Source of the DNA: Candidatus Kuenenia stuttgartensis
GTDB taxonomy: Bacteria; Planctomycetota; GCA-002687715; CAIWVZ01
Direction of reading: 5' to 3'
DNA length: 64,000 nt
Assembly: GCA_945860915.1 (NCBI GenBank)
Contig: CAMARR010000012.1
Location: forward strand, 1 to 64,000
The translations under genes and the position numbers were made by a program. The notes under the pieces were generated by a model. It had not been told where the DNA came from, searched no databases, and saw only the letters and a list, made by a program, of their open reading frames with translations. Shown piece by piece: positions 17,148 through 24,005 of this stretch (position 1 is its first letter; each line of letters starts with the position of its first letter).

Positions 17148-17867
17148 ATGTTGAAACTTCCTAAACACTTACGACCTAAGCTTGTTTCGCTCCGATACCT
17201 CGTCCCTGCGTTCGGATTTGCCCTAAGTCTCGGCATGTTTGGAGGCTGCGCATCGAGGCCCATCGATCTCGTTAAGCAGTCTTGCCCGCGAACCGCTGTT
17301 TCGCTTACGACTCCCCCGATTGGCGCAGCCGTGATCCGACTGCGTGCGGATCGGCGACCATTAAACGAGCAAGGAAAGAGCTCGTTCCTCGGCACATCCA
17401 CCGTTCCGGACCAGGATTTTGATGTCCCGCTGCTCGAGTCGATCCTGCGCGTCATCGCTCGCGACAGCCGCGACGCAAAGCTCTTCACGATGACCACTTT
17501 GATTGAACGCGATCAGCCGCTGCGTGTTGATGTCGTGGTCGAACATGCTCGGATTGGCTTCACTGAAGGGGTCTCAACCCTAATACCAGTGCTCCCCACC
17601 TCGTCGCTCGAGTCGCAACTCGTTTTGCGATTGATATTTATGGATATTGACGGGCGGGTTTACTTAGACCGTGTCTATTCCGACTCCCAAGACGCAATGG
17701 GTGCCGCCATTGCGAACCGCAAGTCCTCCGCAGCCGACCTGTTTGGCCTTAGCCTGCGGCACACGATCGATGCCTTCATGCTCGACGCCCGGGTGGCCTA
17801 CGATGTTTGGTGGGCTCGCTATCCAGAAACACGACCTATATGGTCTACAGCGACTCATAGCCGCTAG
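17148..17867 (+). CDS. Predicted lipoprotein of unknown function
   Basis: From ATG at 17148 (an earlier ATG at 17127 is in frame) the product is 239 residues. The N-terminus has basic residues, a hydrophobic stretch and a lipobox (GMFGGC), so the mature protein should be lipid-anchored. The remainder is alpha/beta without a motif I recognise; the sequence SQLVLRLIFMDIDGRVYLDRVYSD is the most ordered strand region. Divergent from the metalloprotease gene across a 73-bp gap and overlapping the convergent HNH gene by 4 bp. Family unknown. Confidence 0.6.
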   Translation: MLKLPKHLRPKLVSLRYLVPAFGFALSLGMFGGCASRPIDLVKQSCPRTAVSLTTPPIGAAVIRLRADRRPLNEQGKSSFLGTSTVPDQDFDVPLLESILRVIARDSRDAKLFTMTTLIERDQPLRVDVVVEHARIGFTEGVSTLIPVLPTSSLESQLVLRLIFMDIDGRVYLDRVYSDSQDAMGAAIANRKSSAADLFGLSLRHTIDAFMLDARVAYDVWWARYPETRPIWSTATHSR

Positions 17868-18463
17868 GGGTCGTTGTCGTGGTCGAGCTCGACACCCCAA
17901 TAGGCCTCGTTTACGAATTGCCCCCACGACGGGCGACGATTGGCTTTGCTTACAAGTAGACACGGACTCCAGTGGGGTTTCTCGGGCTCGGCAACAAGCC
18001 GCATCCGCACTTCCTTCAGCAGGCGACTTCCCTTTTTCACGTTGCAGGGGATACATGAAAGAACGCAATTCTCCCATGTTGTTTTGCCACCTCGACATCG
18101 TGGAATCACGTGGTCGATCGAGAGTTCGGCCGTTGTTTGCCCCATTCCACAGTATTGGCACCGATAACTATCTCGCCGATAGAGGTTGCGGCGAGAAAAT
18201 GGGACCGAGCGTCTAGGTGGGCTGTCGTGCTCAGTCAGCACGATGACCTCGGGAACACGTATGCGCGACTGCACGGTTCGGATCGACCTCTCGCCTTCCC
18301 TAGGCAATAGATCCGACCACGATCGAAGGTCGTAAGTAATGCAGGTTTCCGGCTCAATAACGCGAGCGGCGCCACGACACACCAAGCCGAGGGCCGACCA
18401 GACCGTGGTGGTCGTAATGGCGACCCATGAGCGGTTCAGAACCAGCGTGGGATCATTAAGCAT
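17864..18463 (-). CDS. HNH endonuclease family protein
   Basis: 199 residues. The nuclease core is near residues 100-145: YRCQYCGMGQTTAELSIDHVIPRCRGGKTTWENCVLSCIPCNVKKG. It holds two CxxC zinc knuckles flanking the DH (His of HNH), the Asn of WEN, and the final His/Lys region. The N-terminal 90 residues are a conserved-looking extension (LVLNRSWVAITTTTVWSALGLV) found in chromosomal HNH proteins of several environmental bacteria rather than in mobile introns. No intein, intron or toxin partner is visible next to it, so a housekeeping DNA-processing role is possible but not shown. Confidence 0.85.
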   Translation of the reverse strand: MLNDPTLVLNRSWVAITTTTVWSALGLVCRGAARVIEPETCITYDLRSWSDLLPREGERSIRTVQSRIRVPEVIVLTEHDSPPRRSVPFSRRNLYRRDSYRCQYCGMGQTTAELSIDHVIPRCRGGKTTWENCVLSCIPCNVKKGSRLLKEVRMRLVAEPEKPHWSPCLLVSKANRRPSWGQFVNEAYWGVELDHDNDP

Positions 18464-18610
18464 CGGACCCTCAACAAACTAAGAGGGCGACGCCGCCCCC
18501 CACCTTTCACACCCATCTTAGCGACCAAGGCTCCGAAGTGCGAATAGCTGCAACTTTTGGCGGTAGCGGGGTTCCCGTAGGATGCTCTCCCTAACCCTCT
18601 GGAGCTTGCC

Positions 18611-19033
18611 ATGAAGACCCTGTTCGTGTTCGCCGTCGCCGTACTCGCCCTCGCTGGCTGCGAGTCAGTGCAACATGGGACCACGACTCTCGACCCCACA
18701 CGGTCGGTCTCTATCGCACGTAGCCAATTCGAAGACATTCCTGTCCCGCTGGGTATGCAACTAATTACGCTCGGCAATCGCTCGTTCACGTATGAGCGCG
18801 GTGGAGTGCGCGTCGGGCATCTCGAGTACTCGGGCGACGTTGCGGGGTCGGAGGTCGTCGACTTCTTCCGCGCCAACATGCCGTTGCAGCCCTATGGATG
18901 GACGATGACAGAAGAGACTCGCGAAGACGCGACGACCTCCCTTCTGTTCCGCAAAGGCGCTGCAAAGTGCAGCCTCAAAATCTCTCTTGGCAATCGCAGC
19001 TCCACGCTGACAATTGACCTCACATCGGAGTGA
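18611..19033 (+). CDS. Predicted lipoprotein with two-repeat alpha/beta fold
   Basis: 140 residues. Signal peptide with lipobox (VLALAGC) gives a lipoprotein of about 122 mature residues. The mature part reads FEDIPVPLGMQLI ... SFTYERGGVRVGHLEYSGDVAGSEVVDFFRANMPLQPYGWTMTEE, a pattern I associate with small envelope lipoproteins of delta-proteobacteria and planctomycetes, but I cannot name a family with confidence. GGAG lies 7 nt before ATG. The stop overlaps the GTG of the downstream cyclophilin gene (GTGA), so the two are probably translated together. Confidence 0.7.
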   Translation: MKTLFVFAVAVLALAGCESVQHGTTTLDPTRSVSIARSQFEDIPVPLGMQLITLGNRSFTYERGGVRVGHLEYSGDVAGSEVVDFFRANMPLQPYGWTMTEETREDATTSLLFRKGAAKCSLKISLGNRSSTLTIDLTSE

Positions 19034-20256
19034 GTAAAGACATGACTGACAACGCCGTTTCCAACGTACCCGAAGCTCCCAGTGTGACTGCACCCGCGAA
19101 GCAAGATTCGTGGGAGCGCTTCGTTGACGACGTCAGTGAGCGTCCTCTGCACTACGTCACCATGTTGTTGGTCGGTGGGGTGGTGCTCGCCGCCATCCTC
19201 ATTGGCAAGGACATGTTCACATCGTCCAAGGAATCAAAGCTTGATGACGTGGCGCGTGCACTCGAAGGCAGCGTTCGTGGAACCAAGCCGCCCGAGGAAC
19301 GCATTTTGATTCTGAAGGAAGTTGCCACCAAGACTGCAGGCACTCCGACGGAAGCCGCGCGACTCTTCGCGCTGGCGTGCGCCCAACGTGACCTGGCTGA
19401 AGAATCCCTCGACGGCAAAGCCAAGCTCGACGCATGGAAGGAATGCGCCGCAACCTGCGGACTACTCAAGACCTCCTTCGCGGCCTCCGTGTGGAACAAG
19501 TTCCCTTCACGTCCGCCCCTCGGCGCAGGCTCGGAGTCGGGGAAGACAGCGGTTGAGTTGCTTGCTGAGCACGCAACTGCACAGGCGGCTTTCCTTGAAA
19601 AGCACCCTTTTACCTCTGCCGCCAAAGCAGATCCTGGTTTGAAGGCGACGATTGAATTGGACAACGGCGCCAAGATTGTGATCGACGAGTTCTATAGTGC
19701 CGCCACACCATTCCATGTGGCGAACTTCGTGAAGCTCGCAAAGGATGGCTACTACCCCGGCACGACATTCGGTTCATTCCGCAAGGGCAATCAGAAGCCA
19801 GCGCCCGGTCAGGCGCCCACGCAGACAGCCGTCAACATTGGACTTGAGTTTGGCGATCCAATGTCCAAGGTGACCCCCGACAACCGAGACGACGATGGTA
19901 CGCAGGACATCGGCTACTCGATTCGCGATGAAGCCAACAGTCTTCCATTCCGTCCGGGGACGATCGTCTCGGTACAGGACTGGAGCGCTGGTGGCGACAG
20001 CGCGTCACGGTTGGCGGTTTATGTCGATGAGCCGGTCTACGGGTACGGAACACCCTTCGCTCGTGTGACAGACGAGGCGAGCCTCAAGGTGCTTCGTGAT
20101 CTTTTGGCCTCGGAGGCCGACACAACAAACGCTGTTCGATTGAAGACGCCGATCAAGATCAAGTCGATCACGATCGAAGGGGCCATTGCAAATCCCCCAG
20201 AGACGGCGTTCCCACCGGCGTTCAAGATGCCGGAGTCGCAGCCCGCGAAGAGGTAA
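19030..20256 (+). CDS. Membrane-anchored cyclophilin-type peptidyl-prolyl isomerase
   Basis: 408 residues from GTG at 19030 (ATG at 19042 is also possible). One N-terminal membrane helix (YVTMLLVGGVVLAAILIG) leaves a periplasmic body. Residues ~65-185 are helical and TPR-like, reminiscent of the YfgM/PpiD arrangement. A cyclophilin domain follows from about residue 200 with ATPFHVANFVKLAKDGYYPGTTF. The catalytic FHR element of cyclophilins is altered here to FGSFRKG, so enzymatic activity is uncertain. Probably an envelope folding factor together with the upstream lipoprotein; that role is inferred. Confidence 0.75.
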   Translation: MSKDMTDNAVSNVPEAPSVTAPAKQDSWERFVDDVSERPLHYVTMLLVGGVVLAAILIGKDMFTSSKESKLDDVARALEGSVRGTKPPEERILILKEVATKTAGTPTEAARLFALACAQRDLAEESLDGKAKLDAWKECAATCGLLKTSFAASVWNKFPSRPPLGAGSESGKTAVELLAEHATAQAAFLEKHPFTSAAKADPGLKATIELDNGAKIVIDEFYSAATPFHVANFVKLAKDGYYPGTTFGSFRKGNQKPAPGQAPTQTAVNIGLEFGDPMSKVTPDNRDDDGTQDIGYSIRDEANSLPFRPGTIVSVQDWSAGGDSASRLAVYVDEPVYGYGTPFARVTDEASLKVLRDLLASEADTTNAVRLKTPIKIKSITIEGAIANPPETAFPPAFKMPESQPAKR

Positions 20257-20278
20257 GCTCCAGGCATACGCGCAGTGA

Positions 20279-20314
20279 AAGGCGTCGGGGGCCACCCTCG
20301 ACGCCTTGTGTTTT
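20279..20314 (+). terminator. Rho-independent terminator after the cyclophilin gene
   Basis: A perfect 9-bp stem AAGGCGTCG / CGACGCCTT, extended by GGG/CCC around a GCCA loop with one bulged T, followed by GTGTTTT. It starts 22 nt after the stop codon at 20256. Confidence 0.85.
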
Positions 20315-20392
20315 GAGTGAGGTGGTGCCGAGGAATGGAGTTACGGGGCGCTGACCTACTACGGCAGCCCCGGTGATCAACGAAAGACCAGC

Positions 20393-21283
20393 ATGATGAA
20401 TGACAGCTCGCCGGGAGCCCTAGCCGCTCGCCTTCTCAAGTCCTATGAAGACGACGGCGCGATCAACCTTGACGGCCCTGCGACGCTTCCGTCTCGCGAT
20501 GCCGTGTCTTCCATCATGCGCGACTTGTTGCGTCTGATGTTCCCGGGATTTTATGACTCTGAGCCTGTTACGAGGAGCGTCCTTCGACTAAACACGGAAC
20601 AACTCGTGGCTTCCCTTTCCACGCGCCTAGCAGTGCAGATCGACCGTGCGTTTCATGGAGTCTCGCGGGCCGACCAAACAGCACACGACGCCGCAGCTCG
20701 TTTTCTTGAAGAACTCCCAGCGGTTCGAACCATGCTCGCTTTGGATGTCACGGCCGCTTTTGAAGGCGATCCTGCGGCGCGAAGCCGTGACGAGGTTCTA
20801 CTGGCCTACCCTGGCGTCACCGCCGTTTCCGTGCAGCGACTCGCGCACGTTCTATTCCGCCAAGGGGTCCCAATTCTCCCGCGGATGATGACCGAGTGGG
20901 CCCACGCTCACACCGGAATCGACATCCATCCTGGCGCAACCATCGGCGCGTCGTTCTTTATCGACCACGGAACAGGTGTCGTGATTGGCGAAACAACGAT
21001 CATCGGGGCCCGCGTCAAGATCTACCAAGGCGTCACCCTCGGCGCGAAGTCCTTCCCCAAGGACGCTAACGGTAATCCGATCAAAGGAATAAAGCGCCAC
21101 CCCAATGTTGGTGACGATGTGACGCTCTACGCCGGCGCGACAGTTCTTGGCAACATCACCATCGGCGATCGCTCCGTAGTCGGAAGCAATGTTTGGCTTC
21201 TCGAATCTGTGCCGCCTGGAAGCCTCGTGTCCCAGCCGTCCGCTAGCGCCATTGTGAAAAGCTCACATCCGGGAACAGCCTAG
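20393..21283 (+). CDS. cysE: Serine O-acetyltransferase
   Basis: 296 residues. The C-terminal half is a left-handed beta-helix of hexapeptide repeats with the serine acetyltransferase signature: IDIHPGATIGASFFIDHGTGVVIGE, then GARVKIYQGVTLGA and HPNVGDDVTLYAGATVLGNITIG. The catalytic His/Asp pair lies in the DIHPGA and DHGTG segments. The N-terminal ~150 residues are helical, as in the longer CysE/EpsC enzymes. It makes O-acetylserine for cysteine synthesis. No cysteine synthase gene is adjacent. Convergent with parB, 14 bp between stops. The cysteine-demanding bacillithiol operon lies about 10 kb downstream. Confidence 0.93.
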   Translation: MMNDSSPGALAARLLKSYEDDGAINLDGPATLPSRDAVSSIMRDLLRLMFPGFYDSEPVTRSVLRLNTEQLVASLSTRLAVQIDRAFHGVSRADQTAHDAAARFLEELPAVRTMLALDVTAAFEGDPAARSRDEVLLAYPGVTAVSVQRLAHVLFRQGVPILPRMMTEWAHAHTGIDIHPGATIGASFFIDHGTGVVIGETTIIGARVKIYQGVTLGAKSFPKDANGNPIKGIKRHPNVGDDVTLYAGATVLGNITIGDRSVVGSNVWLLESVPPGSLVSQPSASAIVKSSHPGTA

Positions 21284-21297
21284 GTGTGTGTCGCAGG

Positions 21298-22266
21298 TCA
21301 GGTGACGATGTCGTCTCCTTCTTCGTCGACTTGCTGAACAGAAGGCCTGGCAGACGTCCGTTGGCTGAGTGCTCGGTAAAGCGTATCGAGCTGCCGACGA
21401 TCTCCATAGCGCACGGTTAACGTGCCGCGATCGGCGCTTCCACGAATGGACACCTTCATTCCCAAGGTTCGTCCCATAGAACTCATGAGTTCCGCAATGT
21501 TCGGCTCGAGCGGCTTTGGCCCTGTGGGGCGCGGCATTGGCTTTCGGTTGAGCTGCGCCAACTCCTCCAACTGCCGGACTGTAAGTTGCCCCTGCGCCAC
21601 CTGCCGCGCAAGTTCCAGTTGTCGTCGTGCATCGGCGAATCCGAGAAGCGCGCGGCCCGCTCCGGCGGTAAGTTCGCCTTTTGTCAACATTACTTTTAGC
21701 TCTGGTGGTAGGTCAAGAAGTCTGAGTGTGTTGGCAACCTGTGGTCGACTTGTGCCGACCTTGACCGCTACGTCTTCTTGCGTCAGCTTGAATTCGTCCA
21801 TTAGCCGCCGATAGGCAATGGCGACGTCCAAGGGATTGAGGTCGGATCGTTGAAGATTCTCGAGGATCGCCAGTTCCAACATATCCCGGTCGCTCGCATC
21901 GCGAACGAACGCGGGAATTGACGGCCAATCCAGAAGTCGTGCGGCGCGGAACCGTCGTTCCCCTGCGATGATTTCAAAGCGATCACCGTGGCGCCGCAGG
22001 GTGATGGGTTGGAGTAATCCGTGTTCACGCATCGACCCGACCAGATCATCGAGCTCATCTGCCCTGAAATCGCGACGGGGCTGCCACGGGTTGGGGTCAA
22101 TTTTCCCGAGTCCCACCCGGTTCGGCTCGCCATTCGACTCACGCACGGGAGTCGGCTTAACCACCGGCGCGATCTCGAGCGCCGGCTCTTCCGCGGCCTC
22201 CGCGCGCGCGCGAGGCCCGGCAAACAACTTATCTAGGCCTCGTCCCAATTTTGAATTGTTGCTCAT
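21298..22266 (-). CDS. parB: Chromosome-partitioning protein ParB
   Basis: 322 residues. The ParB CTPase/N-terminal domain includes GLLQPITLRRHGDRFEIIAGERRFRAARLL, with the GERRxRA box (about residues 100-112). The helix-turn-helix follows (LTQEDVAVKVGTSRPQVANTLRLLDLP), then a linker and a short C-terminal dimerisation segment. Two perfect parS sites lie just upstream at 22662 and 22819. It spreads on DNA from parS and organises the origin region with SMC-ScpAB (scpA is at 55344). The start codon overlaps the TGA of the ParA-position gene (ATGA). Confidence 0.96.
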   Translation of the reverse strand: MSNNSKLGRGLDKLFAGPRARAEAAEEPALEIAPVVKPTPVRESNGEPNRVGLGKIDPNPWQPRRDFRADELDDLVGSMREHGLLQPITLRRHGDRFEIIAGERRFRAARLLDWPSIPAFVRDASDRDMLELAILENLQRSDLNPLDVAIAYRRLMDEFKLTQEDVAVKVGTSRPQVANTLRLLDLPPELKVMLTKGELTAGAGRALLGFADARRQLELARQVAQGQLTVRQLEELAQLNRKPMPRPTGPKPLEPNIAELMSSMGRTLGMKVSIRGSADRGTLTVRYGDRRQLDTLYRALSQRTSARPSVQQVDEEGDDIVT

Positions 22267-22835
22267 AGTCTTAGTTCTGTCCAGACTTCAACCAAGTTCG
22301 CGATCGCGGGTTCCGTACCGAGTGTTCCTAGGTTCAGGATCCCCTTCTTGAGGATCTCATGGTAACCATCGGAGAGATGGGAGATACAAAATGGATGGCG
22401 GCCCCAGCCAAACACCTCCACTGCGCTCAGCCGCTGCACGCAGGCTGTGGTCATTTCGGGTGCGTGCACCACAACTATCAGGCGCTGCGGGTCAACCCCG
22501 AGGTCGCCCGTCACGTAGTTACCTATCGCTCCCGCGAATTCAGCGAGGTCTGGGGTGTCGGCCAGGGATATTACGATTCGACTGGCGCCTGTCAGCATCT
22601 CATCGGCACCCGGAGTATCCTCGTCAACCACGCCGAACACATCAACCGCGCTGGTCGCCCTTGTTTCACGTGAAACAAGTCGTGCGGTCTCGGCGTGGCT
22701 TAGGCTCAACTGGGTCTGGCGGCCCGCCAGCTCGTTGGCGCTCGCCAAAGCAGCTGCCGTCTGCCTGCGACCCGGCCGCGGACCCCGCCCAATCACGGCA
22801 ACGAACTGGAACTGCACTTGTTTCACGTGAAACAT
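22263..22835 (-). CDS. Short ParA-position protein, apparently a degenerate ParA/MinD-type ATPase
   Basis: 190 residues from ATG at 22835, directly upstream of and overlapping parB, the place where parA/soj normally sits. The N-terminus FVAVIGRGPRPGRRQTAAALASANELAG can be laid over a ParA Walker A helix, but the invariant GKTT is replaced by residues such as GRRQ. VDVFGVVDEDTPGADEML followed by RIVISLADTP resembles the ParA Walker B to ADEVLIP segment. Canonical Soj is about 250 residues with intact Walker motifs. The gene contains both parS sites: the start codon region encodes MFHVKQ across one, and LVSRET across the other. Homology to ParA is an inference; the ATPase is probably inactive. 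Confidence 0.6.
   Translation of the reverse strand: MFHVKQVQFQFVAVIGRGPRPGRRQTAAALASANELAGRQTQLSLSHAETARLVSRETRATSAVDVFGVVDEDTPGADEMLTGASRIVISLADTPDLAEFAGAIGNYVTGDLGVDPQRLIVVVHAPEMTTACVQRLSAVEVFGWGRHPFCISHLSDGYHEILKKGILNLGTLGTEPAIANLVEVWTELRL
22662..22677. promoter_or_regulatory. parS: parS site 1
   Basis: Perfect 16-bp match to the consensus TGTTTCACGTGAAACA, extended to a 20-bp palindrome (22660-22679). It lies inside the ParA-position gene, encoding LVSRET in that frame. This is the ParB nucleation site. Confidence 0.97.
22819..22834. promoter_or_regulatory. parS: parS site 2
   Basis: Second perfect TGTTTCACGTGAAACA, 157 bp from the first. It overlaps the first codons (ATGTTTCACGTGAAACAA on the minus strand) of the ParA-position gene, so ParB bound here would also cover that gene's start. 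Confidence 0.97.
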
Positions 22836-22858
22836 ACCCCGAAAGATCCCCCGGCAGC

Positions 22859-22864
22859 TATAAT
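22859..22864 (+). promoter_or_regulatory. Perfect -10 hexamer close to a start codon
   Basis: TATAAT begins 12 nt before ATG 22871 of the membrane gene. I see no good -35 box at 16-18 bp, because that position falls beside parS site 2. If used, the transcript would be leaderless or nearly so. Confidence 0.4.
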
Positions 22865-22870
22865 ATCTCA

Positions 22871-23515
22871 ATGGGGATGACGCGTTGGTACTTCTTGGCC
22901 GAGTGGCGTGTAGGGCCGTGGAGATGGCTCGCACCGCTAACGTCCGCGCTGCTTGGCGGTCTGATGCTACTCCCCGATCCCGTTGGTGGGACAGAGGGTC
23001 CCGCGGCCCTTGCTAACGGACTCGCTCGACTCCTAGTCTTGGTGGGATGGGCGACTTCGGCCGCCCGCCGATCGACGGAGTTGCCCTCGTGGGCGCAGCG
23101 TCCGTGGGTGCCAGTTTGGGGTAACTGGGTGGCAGTGGTTTCTACTGCGGGACTGATCGCCCTTGCCTCTAACCTGACACTCGCGGTTTCTGGTCATCCC
23201 GGCGCAATAGGGGCCCATCTTGTTGACTTTGGGTATTGGACAATCCGGCTCTCCCCATGGGTTGTCTTGCTGACTATAGGCCTCGGCTCTGCTGCGAGTC
23301 CTTGGGCTATCGTTCTGTTCCCATTTCTCGCAACATGGATCGCGCCATCGCTAACTAACACACGATTCGCTGGGTGGTTACCGGGGTCGATGGGGGATTC
23401 AATTACCGTGCTTGCAGCGGCCCGCTACGTCTTGGTTGGATTCGGAGTGCTCGCGTTTGCTGCCGTGCTGACGCGAAGGCGACGCATGGTTGCCATGCCT
23501 CGACGTTGCCTCTAG
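22871..23515 (+). CDS. Polytopic membrane protein of unknown function
   Basis: From ATG at 22871 (ATG at 22877 also possible) the product has 214 residues and is strongly hydrophobic, with about five helices: LAPLTSALLGGLMLLPDP, ALANGLARLLVLVGWATS, NWVAVVSTAGLIALASNL, LSPWVVLLTIGLGSAASPWAIVLFPFLATW, and YVLVGFGVLAFAAVLT before a basic C-terminus. I do not recognise the family. The frame is open back to 22391 but that part is antisense to the ParA-position gene. It is divergent from that gene with parS site 2 in the shared region. Confidence 0.65.
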   Translation: MGMTRWYFLAEWRVGPWRWLAPLTSALLGGLMLLPDPVGGTEGPAALANGLARLLVLVGWATSAARRSTELPSWAQRPWVPVWGNWVAVVSTAGLIALASNLTLAVSGHPGAIGAHLVDFGYWTIRLSPWVVLLTIGLGSAASPWAIVLFPFLATWIAPSLTNTRFAGWLPGSMGDSITVLAAARYVLVGFGVLAFAAVLTRRRRMVAMPRRCL

Positions 23516-23519
23516 TGTG

Positions 23520-24002
23520 TTACACCTGAGCGCCGTCAAGCGGCACCACTTCCGCACGCGCAATTGATCCTTCAATCCCAATAAGCGCCACGGTACCGAG
23601 TGAACCATCCACGCCGATCGCTTCCCCGGGCGTGACAAAGAGCCGTCCTTCAATCAGGACATGAGCGGCGCGGGTTGTGCCGCCGTAGATCACGACACGG
23701 GGGGCGACCTTCTCTATTTCTCGCTTGGCCGCGGGCATCGGATCCATGGGGTCGCCAAGTTCTGGAAGGATTAAAACAACCGACCCCGCCCACTTCTTCA
23801 AGAGAATCGTCTGAAAAGGGATGGTCTCGGGATTGTCCCCCTCGGCGCGAACACCTGTGACGGGAGCAAGACACGAAAGTCTGTCAATGACACCTGGGTC
23901 GCCAACGCGACCGCAGTGGACGATCCAATCTACCCCGCGCAATGCATCAAGCGCCTCGCGGGGGAGTTCCTTCTTAGTCGACGCAATGACTCCAATCAAC
24001 AT
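23520..24002 (-). CDS. YfcE/MJ0936-type phosphodiesterase homologue lacking the metal ligands
   Basis: 160 residues that follow the small metallophosphoesterase fold end to end: a first strand MLIGVIAS, then VDWIVHCGRVGDPGVI, LAPVTGVRAEGDN, RVVIYGGTTRAAHV, and GRLFVTPGEAI. In active family members these positions are ISDTHG, HAGD, RGNxD, GHTH and NPGS. Here the metal ligands appear as AST-KK, CGR, AEGD and GGTT, so nearly all dinuclear-metal residues are replaced while the scaffold is kept. I infer a catalytically dead binding or regulatory protein. It lies 3 nt downstream of the HPr-fusion gene and is surely co-transcribed with it. Confidence 0.75.
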   Translation of the reverse strand: MLIGVIASTKKELPREALDALRGVDWIVHCGRVGDPGVIDRLSCLAPVTGVRAEGDNPETIPFQTILLKKWAGSVVLILPELGDPMDPMPAAKREIEKVAPRVVIYGGTTRAAHVLIEGRLFVTPGEAIGVDGSLGTVALIGIEGSIARAEVVPLDGAQV

Positions 24003-24005
24003 ATA

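Noticed and set aside
17075-17497. Upstream extension of the metalloprotease gene
   Set aside because: Antisense to the lipoprotein gene and without a signal peptide; the signal peptide begins at 17074.
17864-18463. HNH gene as a homing endonuclease or toxin
   Set aside because: No intron, intein, immunity gene or delivery domain is next to it; it has a conserved chromosomal-type N-terminal extension.
22391-22870. Upstream extension of the membrane protein gene
   Set aside because: Antisense to the ParA-position gene; the LVSRET-like codons appear only because parS is palindromic.
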